The notes: generated from the sequence alone by a model not told the origin. DNA of 36,317 nucleotides from Vibrio rhodolitus (GCF_003350325.1 NZ_QLYZ01000030.1:1-36317); one strand, 5' to 3'. Numbered from the stretch's first letter, positions 15,294 through 24,071 are shown. Numbers and translations are program-made.

Positions 15294-16295
15294 TTACACC
15301 AAACCTACTTTACGTACCAATTCCGCCGTGCGAGTGGCGTAACCCATTTCGTTGTCGTACCAAGCGTAAATTTTCACCATACGTGTGCCAACTACCATAG
15401 TAGACAGCGCATCGACAATCGTAGAACGTTGGTCGCCTTTGTAATCGATAGACACTAGCGGGCGATCTTCAAAGCCGAGAATGCCTTTTAGCTCACCTTC
15501 AGATGCTTCTTTCAGTAGCGCATTCACTTCTTCTGCCGTCGTATCACGCTTAACGTCAAAGATGATGTCGGTTAGTGAAGCATTCGCCAGTGGTACACGC
15601 ACAGCATGACCATTAATCTTGCCAGCTAATTCAGGGAAGATTTCAACAATAGCCGTCGCTGACCCCGTTGTGGTTGGGATTAAGCTCATACCGCAAGCAC
15701 GTGCACGGCGTAAATCTTTGTGTGGCGCATCTAAGATGGTTTGGGTGTTCGTTAAGTCATGAATGGTGGTAAATGAAGATTGCTCGATGCCTAACTTCTC
15801 ATGAATCACTTTCACGACAGGTGCAATACAGTTAGTCGTGCAAGATGCCGCAGTCACAATGCGGTGGATATCAGGATTAAAGATTTCATCATTCACACCC
15901 ACTACGATGTTGGCAATGCCCTCTTCTTTCACCGGCGCGGATACCACAACGCGTTTAACGCCTTGCTCTAGGTACTTATTAAGAAACTCAGTCTTGCGAT
16001 GTTTACCCGTTGCTTCAATCACCACATCACAGCCAGACCAATCTACGGCATCAATCTCTTTCTCACGCGTAGTTTTAATGCGCTGACCTGCCACAATCAT
16101 CTCATCACCGTCAGTTGTTACTGCGTGATTCCAACGACCTTGTACCGAGTCAAATTCTAACAAGTGCGCCAGCGTGTTACAGTCGCCCGCGACATCGTTA
16201 ATCAACACAAACTCAAGTTCAGGCCAGTCAAACGCCGCGCGAAGTGCTAAGCGGCCAATGCGACCAAATCCGTTGATACCTACTTTAATCGTCAT
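15294..16295 (-). CDS. ArsJ-associated glyceraldehyde-3-phosphate dehydrogenase
   Basis: 333 residues with the Rossmann start MTIKVGINGFGRIGR, catalytic Cys152 in AASCTTNCIAP, and the C-terminal WYDNEMGYATRTAELV. In arsJ operons this enzyme uses arsenate in place of phosphate to make unstable 1-arseno-3-phosphoglycerate for export. ATG at 16295 was chosen over an in-frame start at 16328 because the family begins MTIKVGING and the upstream frame overlaps arsR. It starts 20 bp after arsR. It is probably not the housekeeping glycolytic enzyme, judging by context. Confidence 0.93.
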   Translation of the reverse strand: MTIKVGINGFGRIGRLALRAAFDWPELEFVLINDVAGDCNTLAHLLEFDSVQGRWNHAVTTDGDEMIVAGQRIKTTREKEIDAVDWSGCDVVIEATGKHRKTEFLNKYLEQGVKRVVVSAPVKEEGIANIVVGVNDEIFNPDIHRIVTAASCTTNCIAPVVKVIHEKLGIEQSSFTTIHDLTNTQTILDAPHKDLRRARACGMSLIPTTTGSATAIVEIFPELAGKINGHAVRVPLANASLTDIIFDVKRDTTAEEVNALLKEASEGELKGILGFEDRPLVSIDYKGDQRSTIVDALSTMVVGTRMVKIYAWYDNEMGYATRTAELVRKVGLV

Positions 16296-16315
16296 AATCG
16301 TGTCTCTTTCTACAT

Positions 16316-16657
16316 TTATTGGCAGCAAACAGGACGACCCTGTATTGCATTAAGTCTTTCAATGTCTTGTTGGTACTCTGTTTTTAAGCAATTTGACCCA
16401 ACAAGATCATCGATCAATTTATTCATCCAGCCCGGTAACGACGGTGCACGGCGATAAAACACCCACTGCCCTTGGCGAACATCAACCAAGATGCCACTAG
16501 AGCGAAGTTGAGCTAAATGACGGGAAATCTTGGGTTGGCTCTCATTTAAAGCCTGAGTTAAGTCACCCACACACAAACACTCTTCACGCATGATCAACAT
16601 CAGACAACGCACGCGAGTCTCATCGGCAAGCAACTTAAAAAATTGATGGGGTAACAT
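16316..16657 (-). CDS. arsR: ArsR/SmtB family arsenic-responsive repressor
   Basis: 113 residues, a winged-helix repressor: FFKLLADETRVRCLMLIM, then ECLCVGDLTQALNESQPKISRHLAQLRSSGILVDVRQGQWVFYR. Cys27 and Cys29 occupy the ArsR metal-binding segment, but the usual Cys two residues further on is Gly. An additional CC pair sits at the C terminus (Cys111-Cys112), with another Cys at residue 90. First gene of the operon, with a palindromic operator candidate 8 bp upstream. The arsenic ligand set is inferred, not established. Confidence 0.9.
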   Translation of the reverse strand: MLPHQFFKLLADETRVRCLMLIMREECLCVGDLTQALNESQPKISRHLAQLRSSGILVDVRQGQWVFYRRAPSLPGWMNKLIDDLVGSNCLKTEYQQDIERLNAIQGRPVCCQ

Positions 16658-16665
16658 AACTAAAC

Positions 16666-16689
16666 ATACTCATATGTGGATATGCGTAT
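16666..16689 (-). promoter_or_regulatory. Candidate ArsR operator
   Basis: An imperfect inverted repeat ATACTCAT / ATGCGTAT (7 of 8 bp) with an 8-bp spacer ATGTGGAT, directly upstream of arsR, in an AT-rich region where the operon promoter must lie. Its position fits autorepression; binding is inferred. Confidence 0.5.
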
Positions 16690-16767
16690 ATCTTTATTTA
16701 TTTTTAGCCGTTGGGCAAGCGCTAAATCATCATTGTCATAAAAGATTCACAGAGACTTGGGCAACCA

Positions 16768-17994
16768 CTAACCAAGGCGATGAATAGATTGGCTCCAGCG
16801 CTGCGCTTCAGAGATTTTTTGCATCACAACATCCATTGGTAAATTAAGCAGTTCACAGGCATGCTGCATTCCTTGCCAATCAGCATTCTCATAGCACTCT
16901 TCAATAGTCAGCAAAATGCCATACGGTCCTTGGCGTTCAAGCAGTGCTAGCTTGATCGCTTGGTTAAGCGGCAGTTGCTCAACCAGATATTCGATCGATA
17001 GATCAAACATGGCATCGAGAATCGAAAACAGACCAATTAAAAACGCTTGGTCTTTATGTTGTTGCAGTGGGTTATGTGAGGACATTAACGAGCAGAATTG
17101 AGCTCGCTGTAGCGAGAGACAGAACAACTCGCGGGGTTTCTTGTTGGAGATAAACGAAGCAACCGTTAAAGAGACAAACATCTTTAAACGATCTTGACCG
17201 AGGTAGATCAAAGCTTGGCGAAACGAGGAGATGGACACCTCAAGCCGGTCAGATAAGCTATTAACAAAGTGCAAAAGCTTGTAAGACAAGGTGACATCTT
17301 TAGCGACAATGCGCTCGATTTTTTCAAAGTCGACATCCGCTTTACACACTTCCTGAAATAGCTCCATCGCAATAATCTGCTCAGGACTAACATAACGCTG
17401 ACGGATCACCTCAGGTTTGCTAAAGAAAAAGCCTTGGAAAAAATGAAAACCAGCCGCACGGACTTGGGCAAACTCTCCTTCTGTTTCAACCCGCTCCGCT
17501 AAATATTTACGCTTACTGCCATCAGCAATACGCTGCTTAACAAACTGGCAGGCATTATCTAAACCCATCGCGCTGATATCGATTTTGACAATCTGTACTA
17601 AGGGTAAAAAGCGCTCCCAAGCCGGACTATAAACGAAATCGTCAAGGGCAATCATATAGCCATTGCGCCGGATCTCACGCACCGCTTCAAATAGTTCATC
17701 GGTCGGCTGACAAGTCTCCAGCACTTCAATCACAATTTTTTCTTTAGGCAGAGCCAGAGGGAGGCGACGCAGCAGGCTTTGATAAGGAAAGTTAACAAAG
17801 CAACGCGAGTGAGCAATGACAGGGTTAGTGCCAATGCTCAAGAAGTTTTCCGCAATTAAACGGTAAGTAGCACGGTTAGATTCAATATGCGCAGGGTAAG
17901 CATTATGCTCCCCATCACGGAACAACAACTCATACCCGAGGGTTTGCCTTCGAGCATTGAGGATAGGTTGTCTCGCTACATATGTCTCTTTCAT
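16768..17994 (-). CDS. EAL-HDOD domain signalling protein (YuxH-like)
   Basis: 408 residues. The N-terminal EAL-like domain (about 1-200) reads YELLFR, VIEVLET, IALDDFVYS, VKIDIS, YLAERVET, and FFQGFFFSKP; the EAL motif itself is EVL, and the DDFG loop is DDFVYS, so c-di-GMP hydrolysis is doubtful. The HDOD domain (about 200-390) has DVTLSYKLLHFVNS and FRQALIYLG. This YuxH-type combination is common in Vibrio and is linked by homology to motility and c-di-GMP networks. Probably binds rather than cleaves; monocistronic, no good ribosome-binding site seen. Confidence 0.9.
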   Translation of the reverse strand: MKETYVARQPILNARRQTLGYELLFRDGEHNAYPAHIESNRATYRLIAENFLSIGTNPVIAHSRCFVNFPYQSLLRRLPLALPKEKIVIEVLETCQPTDELFEAVREIRRNGYMIALDDFVYSPAWERFLPLVQIVKIDISAMGLDNACQFVKQRIADGSKRKYLAERVETEGEFAQVRAAGFHFFQGFFFSKPEVIRQRYVSPEQIIAMELFQEVCKADVDFEKIERIVAKDVTLSYKLLHFVNSLSDRLEVSISSFRQALIYLGQDRLKMFVSLTVASFISNKKPRELFCLSLQRAQFCSLMSSHNPLQQHKDQAFLIGLFSILDAMFDLSIEYLVEQLPLNQAIKLALLERQGPYGILLTIEECYENADWQGMQHACELLNLPMDVVMQKISEAQRWSQSIHRLG

Positions 17995-18025
17995 TTATCG
18001 CTACATTATTAATTTTATCAGTTAG

Positions 18026-18643
18026 TTAAGCCTTAGCCGTAGCCAATAATGCCCCACAACCAACAAACATGGAACCGAAGACCTTGTTGATCTTACCCAT
18101 CACTTTATCAGAACGGATAAATCGTCCCATTTGCGAAGCCAAAGTTGTGTAACCAAGCATCACAATTGCGTCAATCACCACAGTTGTCACACCTAAAATC
18201 ACAAACTGAATCAACTGCGGTTGCGCCGGATTGATAAATTGCGGAAACAGTGCCACCAAAAACACAATCGATTTAGGGTTGGTAAGGTTAATCACTATCG
18301 CACTACGCATTAAGGCAAACCCCGAGCGATTATCTTCACGGCTATGCATCGATAGGCTAGCAGTGTCGCGCCACTTTTGGATACCGAGCCAAACAAGATA
18401 CGCAGCCCCTACCCACTTAATGACTGTAAACGCCATTGCCGATTGCGCCACCAGCGCACCAATCCCAGCACCAACGAGAATGATATGGCAAGCCAGACCA
18501 ATCTGTAAGCCGACAATGGCACCCAAGGATTTACGCGTGCCGTAACTCAAACCATTGCTGATTGAATTTACGGTACCAGACCCCGGAGCCAAGCTAAAAA
18601 CAATGGCGGTTAACACATAGGCTAACCAAACATGCAAATCCAT
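18026..18643 (-). CDS. rhtB: Homoserine/homoserine lactone efflux protein RhtB (LysE family)
   Basis: A 205-residue amino-acid exporter with about six hydrophobic helices. The LysE family signature AIVFSLAPGSGTVNSISNGLSYG is at residues 13-35, with NLTNPKSIVFLVALFPQFI in the middle. The neighbours pldB and yigL are those of E. coli rhtB, which supports the name. Divergent from pldB with 82 bp between; GAGAGGA upstream of ATG at 18643. Confidence 0.9.
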   Translation of the reverse strand: MDLHVWLAYVLTAIVFSLAPGSGTVNSISNGLSYGTRKSLGAIVGLQIGLACHIILVGAGIGALVAQSAMAFTVIKWVGAAYLVWLGIQKWRDTASLSMHSREDNRSGFALMRSAIVINLTNPKSIVFLVALFPQFINPAQPQLIQFVILGVTTVVIDAIVMLGYTTLASQMGRFIRSDKVMGKINKVFGSMFVGCGALLATAKA

Positions 18644-18725
18644 GTTTTAATTCCTCTCGACTAAACTGCATTAGCCAAACATAATTTAAACTCATCGCAA
18701 ACCCAAGTAGTTCAGGTTCACAAAC

Positions 18726-19715
18726 ATGACCACAGATAGCGCAGCCAATCCATTTTCTTATACTCAAGAGTCCAATTTTGAGCAAGCAATCGATAAGGAA
18801 ATTGCCGAGCTTTGGCACAGTCGTAAACAAGGTTTTCTGCGCACAGCAGACAAACGCAAACTATTTTGGGTATCACTCACATCAGAGCAGCACACTAAAG
18901 CAATTGTAGTCGTGAATGGTCGTATTGAATGTACTTATAAATACCAAGAGCTGTTCTACGACTTATATCGCCAAGGTTATGATGTTTACTCATACGATCA
19001 TCGCGGACAGGGGCTTTCCGATCGCCTTGTCGCCAACCGTGATATTGGCTATGTCGACGAGTTTGATGACTACTTGCAAGATTTAGCTGCGATGGTTGAG
19101 CATTTTTCTCTAGAGCGTTATGAAAAACGCTTTTTACTTGGGCACTCGATGGGCGGGAATATTGTCACTCGCTATGTACAAACCCATCCAGAGCATCCAT
19201 TCGATGCCATGGCGTTGAGCGCACCGATGTTCGGCGTTAACGTACCTTGGTATTTGAAACCTATCGCTCGTTGGGTTGGACAAATACTAACGGCGCTGCA
19301 CGCCGAACCAACCTATGCCCCAGGGCAAGCACCATACTATGCTAAACCTTTTGCGGGTAACTTACTGAGCCAAAGTGATGTGCGTTACCACTGGTTTCGC
19401 CGCCTGTATGATGAGCAGCCAGAGCTGCAAGTAGGCGGGGCAAGCACTCGTTGGGTTTGGCAGAGCTTAATGGCTTGTCAGCAAGCTATCTTATTGACTC
19501 GACAAGTCAAAATCCCACTGCTCTTGTTACAAGCTGGCAGCGATAAAATCGTGGCAAATTCAGCACAGGTGACCTTTATTAAAAAGCTCGCCAAAACCAA
19601 TTCACACTGCGCTATCGAGATCATCGAAAACGCCAAACACGAAATATTGTTTGAACAAGATGTCTATCGTAACCAAGCGCTGCAACGCACCTTGGACTTT
19701 TTTGCGGCTCACTGA
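18726..19715 (+). CDS. pldB: Lysophospholipase L2 PldB
   Basis: A 329-residue alpha/beta hydrolase that removes the acyl chain from lysophospholipids. Nucleophile elbow GHSMGG with Ser141; Asp in LLQAGSDKIV near residue 271; and His in KHEILFE near the end form the triad. It carries VYSYDHRGQGLSDR, typical of monoglyceride-lipase-type members. E. coli PldB is inner-membrane associated; no signal peptide is seen here. Neighbours rhtB and yigL match the E. coli order. Confidence 0.93.
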   Translation: MTTDSAANPFSYTQESNFEQAIDKEIAELWHSRKQGFLRTADKRKLFWVSLTSEQHTKAIVVVNGRIECTYKYQELFYDLYRQGYDVYSYDHRGQGLSDRLVANRDIGYVDEFDDYLQDLAAMVEHFSLERYEKRFLLGHSMGGNIVTRYVQTHPEHPFDAMALSAPMFGVNVPWYLKPIARWVGQILTALHAEPTYAPGQAPYYAKPFAGNLLSQSDVRYHWFRRLYDEQPELQVGGASTRWVWQSLMACQQAILLTRQVKIPLLLLQAGSDKIVANSAQVTFIKKLAKTNSHCAIEIIENAKHEILFEQDVYRNQALQRTLDFFAAH

Positions 19716-19730
19716 AACATTTGGAAATAA

Positions 19731-19765
19731 GGAAAGAGAGCGGAGCTTTTTTACCCTCTTTTTCC
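19731..19765 (+). terminator. Weak hairpin after pldB
   Basis: Stem GGAAAGAGAG / CTCTTTTTCC with one G-T pair and a 15-nt loop that holds six T. There is no clean U-tract after the stem, so it may be an attenuator or a chance fold between pldB and yigL. Confidence 0.35.
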
Positions 19766-19842
19766 TTCCTCAATTGCAGTAAACTAACCGCTCTCGCAAT
19801 GCGCATCTTGGTATTGCGGCGTTATGTTCAAATGAGGGCGAT

Positions 19843-20670
19843 ATGACCACACCACGCAAAGACACTCCATTCCAACTTGTAGCCTCAGATCTTGATGGTA
19901 CGCTTCTGGCGCCAGATCATAAGCTTAGTGCGTTCTCAAAACAGACGCTTAAAGATCTGCACGACAAGGGCTTCACTTTTATCTTTGCCACAGGTCGCCA
20001 TCACGTAGACGTAGCGGGCATTCGCGAACATGTGGGCATTCCAGCTTACATGGTGACGTCAAACGGTGCGCGTGTACATGATCAGAACAATAAGCTGATG
20101 TACAGCAACAACGTACCCATGGATCTGGTCAAAAAAGTGATCGACACGATCAAAGTCGATCCTGAAATCTTTATCCACATGTACCGCAATGACGAGTGGA
20201 TGCTAAACCGTGATGACGAGTTCTTGCGTAACTATCATGAAGAATCAGGTTTTAGCTACACACTTTATGATGTTGAAAACCCACCGGAAGATGGCATCGC
20301 CAAACTGTTTTTCACTCACCCAGATCAAGATCATGAGTACTTAGTGAAGTTCGAAGATGAACTGAATGAAAAATTCGGCGATCAGCTCAATATCGCGTTC
20401 TCTACACCTTGGTGTTTAGAAGTGATGGCTGCCGACGTATCAAAAGGTGACGCACTGAAAGTGATTGCGGAATCACTAGCGCTTGGGCTAGAAAACTGCA
20501 TCGCATTTGGTGATGGCATGAATGACGTTGAAATGCTGCAAATGGCGGGTCGTGGCTTGGTGATGGAAACCTCTCACCAACGCGTGAAAGATGCCCTGCC
20601 AAACAATGAAGTGATCGGCAGTAATGCCAATGACGCAGTGGCACACTATCTACAAGATCACCTTCTGTAA
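19843..20670 (+). CDS. yigL: HAD-family phosphatase YigL (pyridoxal phosphatase)
   Basis: A 275-residue HAD type IIB hydrolase. Motif I VASDLDGTLL (residues 13-22) holds the Asp nucleophile and acid; motif II TSNGARV; motif III Lys in DVSKGDALK; motif IV GDGMNDVEML. In E. coli YigL dephosphorylates pyridoxal phosphate and sugar phosphates. ATG has GAGGG upstream. Follows pldB in the E. coli order and ends at a terminator shared with the EVE-domain gene. Confidence 0.93.
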   Translation: MTTPRKDTPFQLVASDLDGTLLAPDHKLSAFSKQTLKDLHDKGFTFIFATGRHHVDVAGIREHVGIPAYMVTSNGARVHDQNNKLMYSNNVPMDLVKKVIDTIKVDPEIFIHMYRNDEWMLNRDDEFLRNYHEESGFSYTLYDVENPPEDGIAKLFFTHPDQDHEYLVKFEDELNEKFGDQLNIAFSTPWCLEVMAADVSKGDALKVIAESLALGLENCIAFGDGMNDVEMLQMAGRGLVMETSHQRVKDALPNNEVIGSNANDAVAHYLQDHLL

Positions 20671-20685
20671 TCTTGAACTATTGAT

Positions 20686-20705
20686 AAGGCAGCACACGCT
20701 GCCTT
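20686..20705. terminator. Terminator between yigL and the EVE-domain gene
   Basis: Stem AAGGCAGC / GCTGCCTT with loop ACAC, followed by T residues on the plus strand. It touches the last base of the convergent EVE-domain gene. Confidence 0.82.
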
Positions 20706-21178
20706 TATTTTTGCTCAGACGACAATAACTCTTTGCTCAAAATAGCATGCCACTCCACTTCTGATACCGGCATGACTGACAAGCGATTGCCGCGTTTGAC
20801 CAACGGCAGGTTTTCCAATTCCGGCATCGCTTTTAATACCGCAAGCGGGATCACTCGCGCTGTTTTGCGTACAAACTCAATATCGACCATAAACCAACGT
20901 GGGTTCTCTGGTGTTGATTTGCTATCGAAGTAATCGCTTTCGAGATCAAAAGCAAAATGATCGGGGTAAGACTCTCTGCTGACTTGGGCGATACCCGCCA
21001 CACCAACGTGTTTGCATGAAGAGTGGTAAATGAGTACCCAGTCGCCCAGCTTTACCTCATCTCGCAGCATATTGCGCGCTTGATAGTTGCGCACCCCTTC
21101 CCAACACGAGGTCTTTTGTGTCCGCAGAGTGTCAATAGAGAAAGTGTCTGGTTCTGTTTTGAACAACCAATATGCCAT
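20705..21178 (-). CDS. EVE domain protein
   Basis: 157 residues, almost wholly one EVE (PUA-like) domain: MAYWLFKTEPDTFSIDTL, WEGVRNYQARNMLRD, GDWVLIYHSSCKHVGVAGIAQV, WFMVDIEFV, LVKRGNRLSVMPVSE. EVE domains bind modified bases in DNA or RNA. ATG at 21178 is chosen over one at 21226 because the family begins AYWLFKTEP and GAGGAC lies upstream. Convergent with yigL, divergent from the lipoprotein gene. No restriction genes are nearby, so a housekeeping rather than defence role is more likely. Confidence 0.9.
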   Translation of the reverse strand: MAYWLFKTEPDTFSIDTLRTQKTSCWEGVRNYQARNMLRDEVKLGDWVLIYHSSCKHVGVAGIAQVSRESYPDHFAFDLESDYFDSKSTPENPRWFMVDIEFVRKTARVIPLAVLKAMPELENLPLVKRGNRLSVMPVSEVEWHAILSKELLSSEQK

Positions 21179-21216
21179 AATGTCCTCAGTATCAGTTCGG
21201 ATAAGGAAGATATAGC

Positions 21217-22749
21217 ATGAAGGCATTGAGAAACCCAGCGATGCTGGTCAGCCTTTTGGCATTGCAAGCGTGCTCGACATTTGATTTTTCATCAAGCGAG
21301 CCAGAATCTCAATCAAGTCTGCCACTTGCCAATCTTGAGCAGCCCAATTCTATCAAACCCCAACCTTTTATTCTGCGTGGTGAAGTGATCCTTGGCCATG
21401 AAGCTCAATCGATTCAACCTTGCGGCAGCGAGCAGCAATATTGGCTCTCGATTGACAACGACAAGTTCAATCAAGCTCAACGCCTGATCAACACGCCTTA
21501 TCAACCTATGTATGGTGAGCTGATTGGTCATTTGGAAACCTCAAGCCAAGACGGCTTTGATGGTGACTACAATGCGCGTTTTGTCGTCTCTAAGGTTAAC
21601 CTGCTCAGTGCCGAGAACCCAAACCGCTGCGACCGTCCGACTCAACCAACCCGAGCGTTTGGTAACGAGCCGTTTTGGTCACTATCGGTATCAAACCGCG
21701 AATTAACCTTTTCGCCTATGGGTGGTCAAAAGCAAACTTTGCCAATCACCTCAGCTAAAATTGAATCTGATCGCCAGCGTTATCAATTTGCTGAAGGGCA
21801 ACTTGAACTTGTCCAACGCAGCTGCTCTGATGGCATGAGTGACAGTCTCTACGGCTGGACTTCAACATTAACCATCGCTGAGAAAACTTATCAGGGCTGC
21901 GCGACATTAAGCAATGTCGACAACAGCAAAGACTGGGCAGGTCAATACCAAGCTGCTTCAACCCAAAGTAGTGGCTTTAGCATTACGCTTGACATGCAAA
22001 ACGATCACGCAGCGACAACGACCTACCACTACCTCGATGGCAGTGGCGACTTGGTTGAACGGGGTTACTGGCAACAACTGACGCCGCAGCAAGTACAAGT
22101 GGTGATGACCCACCACCAGCAACAGCCTTTGTTATCAGAGCGCTTATTTGTGCGCAGTGGTGAGCAGTTAACCGCAGACAAAGAAAAAGTTGGAGATGTG
22201 GTTTATCCCATCGCCGATGGCGGCTTAACCCTGTTTAAGAGCGAGCAAAACAGTGCCGGCACTCTTAATCAACGCACGGAAAATGCCATCCCTTCCTCGG
22301 CAACCTTTAATCCAAAAGTGGACCGAGCGCTGCGCGATTACTTTAACCAAAACAACATTGATGCCGCAGGCACCCGCTACCGCTGGTTAACTTATGATCT
22401 CAATGGTGATGGACAAGATGAATTGCTCACCCAATTAGATTGGTGTGGTTCTGGTGGCTGCACGTTGCTGATCTTCGAAAACCAGCAACAAAAATGGGTA
22501 TTCAACAGCCGCATGACGTTAGTCAATACTCCCCTCAATTTAGGACAAAAGAGTCACCAAAGTTGGCGAGATTTAGTGTTGTTTGTCCGTGGTGGTGGCG
22601 CAGTACCCAATCAGCATGTTTTACGTTTTAATAATGGCAGCTATCCACTCAATCCAAGTGTCGCTCCCGTCGCCAGTTTTGATGATATTAGCCCAGTAAA
22701 ACTGTTCAGTGATGGGCTAACTCCTCATCAAGAAGGGGTGAAAATGTAA
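21217..22749 (+). CDS. Large COG3650-type lipoprotein
   Basis: 510 residues with a lipoprotein signal: hydrophobic N terminus and lipobox LQAC, Cys19. The section RAFGNEPFWSLSVSNRELTFSP (about 146-167) is typical of COG3650/META-like bacterial lipoproteins. Further on there is an NlpE-like region (QYQAASTQSSGFSITLDM, YHYLDGSGDL) and a C-terminal region with DLNGDGQDELLTQLDWCGSGGC, an acidic Ca-binding-like loop next to a Cys pair. I cannot assign a function. Outer-membrane or periplasmic location is inferred. Its stop overlaps the start of tapT (TAATG). Confidence 0.75.
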   Translation: MKALRNPAMLVSLLALQACSTFDFSSSEPESQSSLPLANLEQPNSIKPQPFILRGEVILGHEAQSIQPCGSEQQYWLSIDNDKFNQAQRLINTPYQPMYGELIGHLETSSQDGFDGDYNARFVVSKVNLLSAENPNRCDRPTQPTRAFGNEPFWSLSVSNRELTFSPMGGQKQTLPITSAKIESDRQRYQFAEGQLELVQRSCSDGMSDSLYGWTSTLTIAEKTYQGCATLSNVDNSKDWAGQYQAASTQSSGFSITLDMQNDHAATTTYHYLDGSGDLVERGYWQQLTPQQVQVVMTHHQQQPLLSERLFVRSGEQLTADKEKVGDVVYPIADGGLTLFKSEQNSAGTLNQRTENAIPSSATFNPKVDRALRDYFNQNNIDAAGTRYRWLTYDLNGDGQDELLTQLDWCGSGGCTLLIFENQQQKWVFNSRMTLVNTPLNLGQKSHQSWRDLVLFVRGGGAVPNQHVLRFNNGSYPLNPSVAPVASFDDISPVKLFSDGLTPHQEGVKM

Positions 22750-23348
22750 TGCCACAAACAGCACCTTGTCATGGCTGTGGACTGCAGCATCAATGTGTGT
22801 GTCATTTGGTGCCTCATCTTGAGGCGCCTGTGCATATTGCCCTACTCATGCATGAAAATGAGCTAAATCGCGACACCAATACCGGTAAATGGCTGCTCAA
22901 AGCCATGCCATCAAGTAGCCAGCATATCTGGCAGCGCCGATCCCCTTGCCCTGAGTTGATCAAACTGATCAAAAACGATCGCTACCAAGCCTACTTGGTG
23001 TTCCCAAATGAACGCAGTATCGCACTCAATGTGGTTGAGCAAGAGACGGATAAAAAGGGCAAAATACCATTATTGATTATTCTCGATGGCACCTGGCAAG
23101 AAGCGGGAAAAATGTTGCGCAAGAGTGCTTGGCTGAGTGATTTGCCTTGCGTCCATCTTGAACCGAGTGCACAGTCGGATTACCAGTTAAGACGCAACCA
23201 GCAACAAGGGCACTTATGTACCTTAGAAGTGGGCAGCGAAATTATTAAAGAGCTTGGTCTGAATGAGCAAGCTCAAGCGCTCAATACCTTCCTTCATCAC
23301 TATATGCGCGTATTTAAAGCCGATAAAAGTGGTCACGCTTTAAAGTAG
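22749..23348 (+). CDS. tapT: tRNA-uridine aminocarboxypropyltransferase TapT (DTW domain, YfiP)
   Basis: 199 residues of the DTW family, which adds the acp group to U47 of tRNAs. The signature reads ILDGTWQEAGKM (113-116 DGTW, a D-G-T-W variant). An N-terminal Cys cluster CHGCGLQHQCVC (Cys7, 10, 16, 18) fits the zinc-like motif. Starts with a 1-bp overlap of the lipoprotein stop codon and ends with a 9-bp convergent overlap with yigB. Confidence 0.88.
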   Translation: MPQTAPCHGCGLQHQCVCHLVPHLEAPVHIALLMHENELNRDTNTGKWLLKAMPSSSQHIWQRRSPCPELIKLIKNDRYQAYLVFPNERSIALNVVEQETDKKGKIPLLIILDGTWQEAGKMLRKSAWLSDLPCVHLEPSAQSDYQLRRNQQQGHLCTLEVGSEIIKELGLNEQAQALNTFLHHYMRVFKADKSGHALK

Positions 23349-24053
23349 TAGCAACGAATCCAGTTGGTGGATTTCCACATCAGGTAAGACACGCGTGTGT
23401 TTCGCCTCACGTAAGCACGTACCTTGATCGTTATACCAACATGCTTGAAAGCCGTTTTGTTTGGCACCAAACACATCGGTTTTCAAGTGATCGCCCACAT
23501 GCAAAATTGACTCACTGTCTAAAGTAAGAAATTGCTGAGTTTGACGAAACATATCGCCATGAGGCTTAGCATGACCATTTCGACCGGCTTGTAAAATCAA
23601 TGAAAAGTAGTCTGCTAAGCCAATGCGTTCGACATCCACATTACCGTTGGTAATAGCCACCAGCGGGTATTTTTCAGCTAACTGTGCCATCACTTGGTGA
23701 GTGGTCTTAGGTACGACAAAATCACTCCGCAGCTCAGTCACCACATGCAATAGATCATCTGCCGCTTGCTCTGCTTGCACCGCTGAATAGCCGAGCTCCA
23801 TCAAACCTAGGGTAGTGGTGCGATGACGCCATAAGGTTAAGTCGCTGTATAACCAGTTATCTTGTTTGGCTAAATCAAGTTTTAGCTTTAACCACCAAGC
23901 TTCATCACGAGTGCCAGCAATCGGGTGATGAAGATGAAGCCAAGCATTTGCTTCTCGCGTCAGTCGTGCAATGACAGGACGGTTATCATATAACGTATCG
24001 TCCAAATCAAAACTCATCGCCTTAATCGGCTGTAACTGTCGGTAGAATTTCAT
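23340..24053 (-). CDS. yigB: HAD-family phosphatase YigB
   Basis: 237 residues with HAD motif I FDLDDTLYDNRPV (16-28), motif II ITNGN, and motif IV HVGDHLKTDVFGA. E. coli YigB dephosphorylates 5-amino-6-(5-phosphoribitylamino)uracil, a riboflavin intermediate, and FMN. It follows xerC in the E. coli order dapF-yigA-xerC-yigB, last in its operon. Its stop codon overlaps the end of tapT. Confidence 0.9.
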   Translation of the reverse strand: MKFYRQLQPIKAMSFDLDDTLYDNRPVIARLTREANAWLHLHHPIAGTRDEAWWLKLKLDLAKQDNWLYSDLTLWRHRTTTLGLMELGYSAVQAEQAADDLLHVVTELRSDFVVPKTTHQVMAQLAEKYPLVAITNGNVDVERIGLADYFSLILQAGRNGHAKPHGDMFRQTQQFLTLDSESILHVGDHLKTDVFGAKQNGFQACWYNDQGTCLREAKHTRVLPDVEIHQLDSLLLL

Positions 24054-24071
24054 CGCATCACCCTATTTCAA

